Origin: Candidatus Bathyarchaeota archaeon | GTDB lineage: Archaea; Thermoproteota; Bathyarchaeia; RBG-16-48-13; JAGMEO01 | Direction: 5' to 3' | Length of the DNA stretch: 5,391 nucleotides | Assembly (NCBI GenBank): GCA_030602965.1 | Contig: JAUVYS010000098.1 | Span: forward strand, 1-5,391 | Shown here: positions 4,592 to 5,391 of the stretch, one piece after another | Layout of the letters: the number at the start of each line of letters is the position of its first letter | Numbering within the stretch: position 1 is the first letter of the stretch | Notes under the pieces: generated by a model | What the model was told of the DNA's origin: nothing | The model's input: only the letters and a program-made list of their open reading frames with translations | The model's database searches: none | Translations under genes and position numbers: made by a program

Positions 4592-5391
4592 TTAAATCTT
4601 AAAGGAAAGTGCTTTAGCTGGATTTTCAATAAAAATATTATTAAAAACATCGTCATCATTTAATCCTTTCATTTTTGCTGCTTTTTTTAATCGTGTGGCA
4701 AAACATGTTAATGCATAGTCAAGCCCTGGTCCACCACCACAAACTGTAAGGTCTGATTTTCTACCATAGTCAAGTCCAATGAGAATGTTTTCTTCGAATC
4801 CATCAAGAATTAGTTTTATTATTAAGTCTATACGTGCACTATCTGGTCCGTACTTTGCTTTTCCAATCTGGTCATATTGTAAATAAGCACCCTGTTGAAC
4901 GATTTCTTTATGTTCATAATAATCCAAACATAAATCTAAATGGCCAATAATTATTTTTGATGGATCAACACCAGAATTTATGAGAATTTTTAGTTGTTCT
5001 AACCCCATTGTCCCCATCCCGGTATGGCTCGAAATTGGCGCTCCAGTTTCAAGATGAGCTTTAGCAGCTGCTCGGATTATTTTTTTTTCGATTGGTTTAA
5101 GATGATTATACGATCCTGGTATCTTGATTATTCCAGCCTTATACTCTGTATTATCGATCCCTTCATTTATTTCCTTTATAAATAGCGTTGTGAGCTGTTC
5201 TTCTGAAGATTCCTTTACCCATTGTTCACAAAATATTCCGCGATTAAAGCCTGTTGTCATAATTATATTCGAATTCGTATGTTCATTTACATACAAGATT
5301 GAATCTAATTTTCTCCCCCAATCAATTGCGGTTAATTCTACAAGTGTTTGTCCACCTGCCTTCTCAAAGTCCTTAACTTTTTGAACCATCT
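4592..5391 (-). CDS. Phosphotriesterase-family lactonase, likely acting on phosphorylated sugar lactones (5' part outside window)
   Basis: This is a member of the amidohydrolase superfamily, phosphotriesterase branch (COG1735 type). The visible 265-266 residues cover most of the TIM barrel. Metal-site residues, numbered from the internal Met at 5389, are Lys89 in AGIIKIPGSY (the carboxylated lysine), His122 in SSHTGMG, His150 in IIGHLDL and Asp207 in LIGLDYGR. The N-terminal strand with the HxH motif, usually within the first 30 residues, is missing. The frame has no stop before the window edge, so the Met at 5389 is internal and the gene continues beyond 5391. Blocks such as GAYLQYDQIGKAKYGPDS (167-184) resemble the lactonases from Mycoplasma and Firmicutes shown to open aldono-lactone phosphates; the lysines there may bind phosphate (inference). 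The UlaC-type EIIA gene next door supports a phosphorylated lactone substrate. A true organophosphate hydrolase is unlikely. Confidence 0.85.
   Translation of the reverse strand, partial: MVQKVKDFEKAGGQTLVELTAIDWGRKLDSILYVNEHTNSNIIMTTGFNRGIFCEQWVKESSEEQLTTLFIKEINEGIDNTEYKAGIIKIPGSYNHLKPIEKKIIRAAAKAHLETGAPISSHTGMGTMGLEQLKILINSGVDPSKIIIGHLDLCLDYYEHKEIVQQGAYLQYDQIGKAKYGPDSARIDLIIKLILDGFEENILIGLDYGRKSDLTVCGGGPGLDYALTCFATRLKKAAKMKGLNDDDVFNNIFIENPAKALSFKI

Noticed and set aside
5124..5384. Plus-strand open frame of 86 codons inside the lactonase gene
   Set aside because: It is antisense to a conserved TIM-barrel region; its hydrophobic look follows from the complementary codons.
5387..5389. ATG as the true start of the lactonase
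   Set aside because: The family needs an N-terminal strand with an HxH metal motif that is absent here, and the frame stays open to the window edge, so the Met is internal and the gene is cut by the window.
1..5391. CRISPR array, insertion sequence, integration site or defence system
   Set aside because: No spaced direct repeats, transposase or integrase, terminal inverted repeats or defence domains were seen; the content is metabolic.

Overview
The window is AT-rich and every supportable gene lies on the minus strand, so transcription runs from high to low coordinates. Several signals look archaeal. The aldolase has a textbook GAGGTGA Shine-Dalgarno. The kinase has no Shine-Dalgarno but has a TATA-like box about 25 nt upstream of its ATG, as expected for a leaderless mRNA. 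Stops are followed by oligo-T tracts, and I saw no clear bacterial -35/-10 promoters. An uncultured archaeon that has acquired bacterial-type carbohydrate genes is my best guess (about 0.6). A bacterium cannot be excluded, because the EIIA and aldolase closely resemble bacterial families.

Layout in transcription order. (1) 5391-4592: a phosphotriesterase-family lactonase, cut at its 5' end by the window edge. (2) 4562-4095: a UlaC-type PTS EIIA protein with its phospho-acceptor histidine. (3) 4033-2981: a PfkB-family 2-keto-3-deoxygluconate (KDG) kinase, preceded by a hairpin plus TATA-like region that may start its own transcript. (4) 2962-1940: a KDPG-type aldolase fused to a C-terminal glyoxalase/VOC domain. 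(5) A 140-152 bp gap with two adjacent palindromes and oligo-T tracts. (6) 1787-444: a small malic enzyme, probably its own transcription unit. (7) A 164 bp AT-rich gap. (8) 279-1: the N-terminal 93 residues of an unidentified three-helix membrane protein, cut by the window start. No gap exceeds 300 bp.

How the genes may work together (inference). EIIA suggests PTS uptake of an ascorbate- or sugar-lactone-like compound, with the membrane and EIIB partners outside the window. The lactonase family includes enzymes that open phosphorylated aldonolactones. The kinase and aldolase form the lower Entner-Doudoroff route: KDG to KDPG, then pyruvate plus glyceraldehyde-3-phosphate. The malic enzyme works at the pyruvate/malate node. 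The most unusual items are the aldolase-VOC fusion and the PTS EIIA-lactonase-KDG module in a probably archaeal setting.
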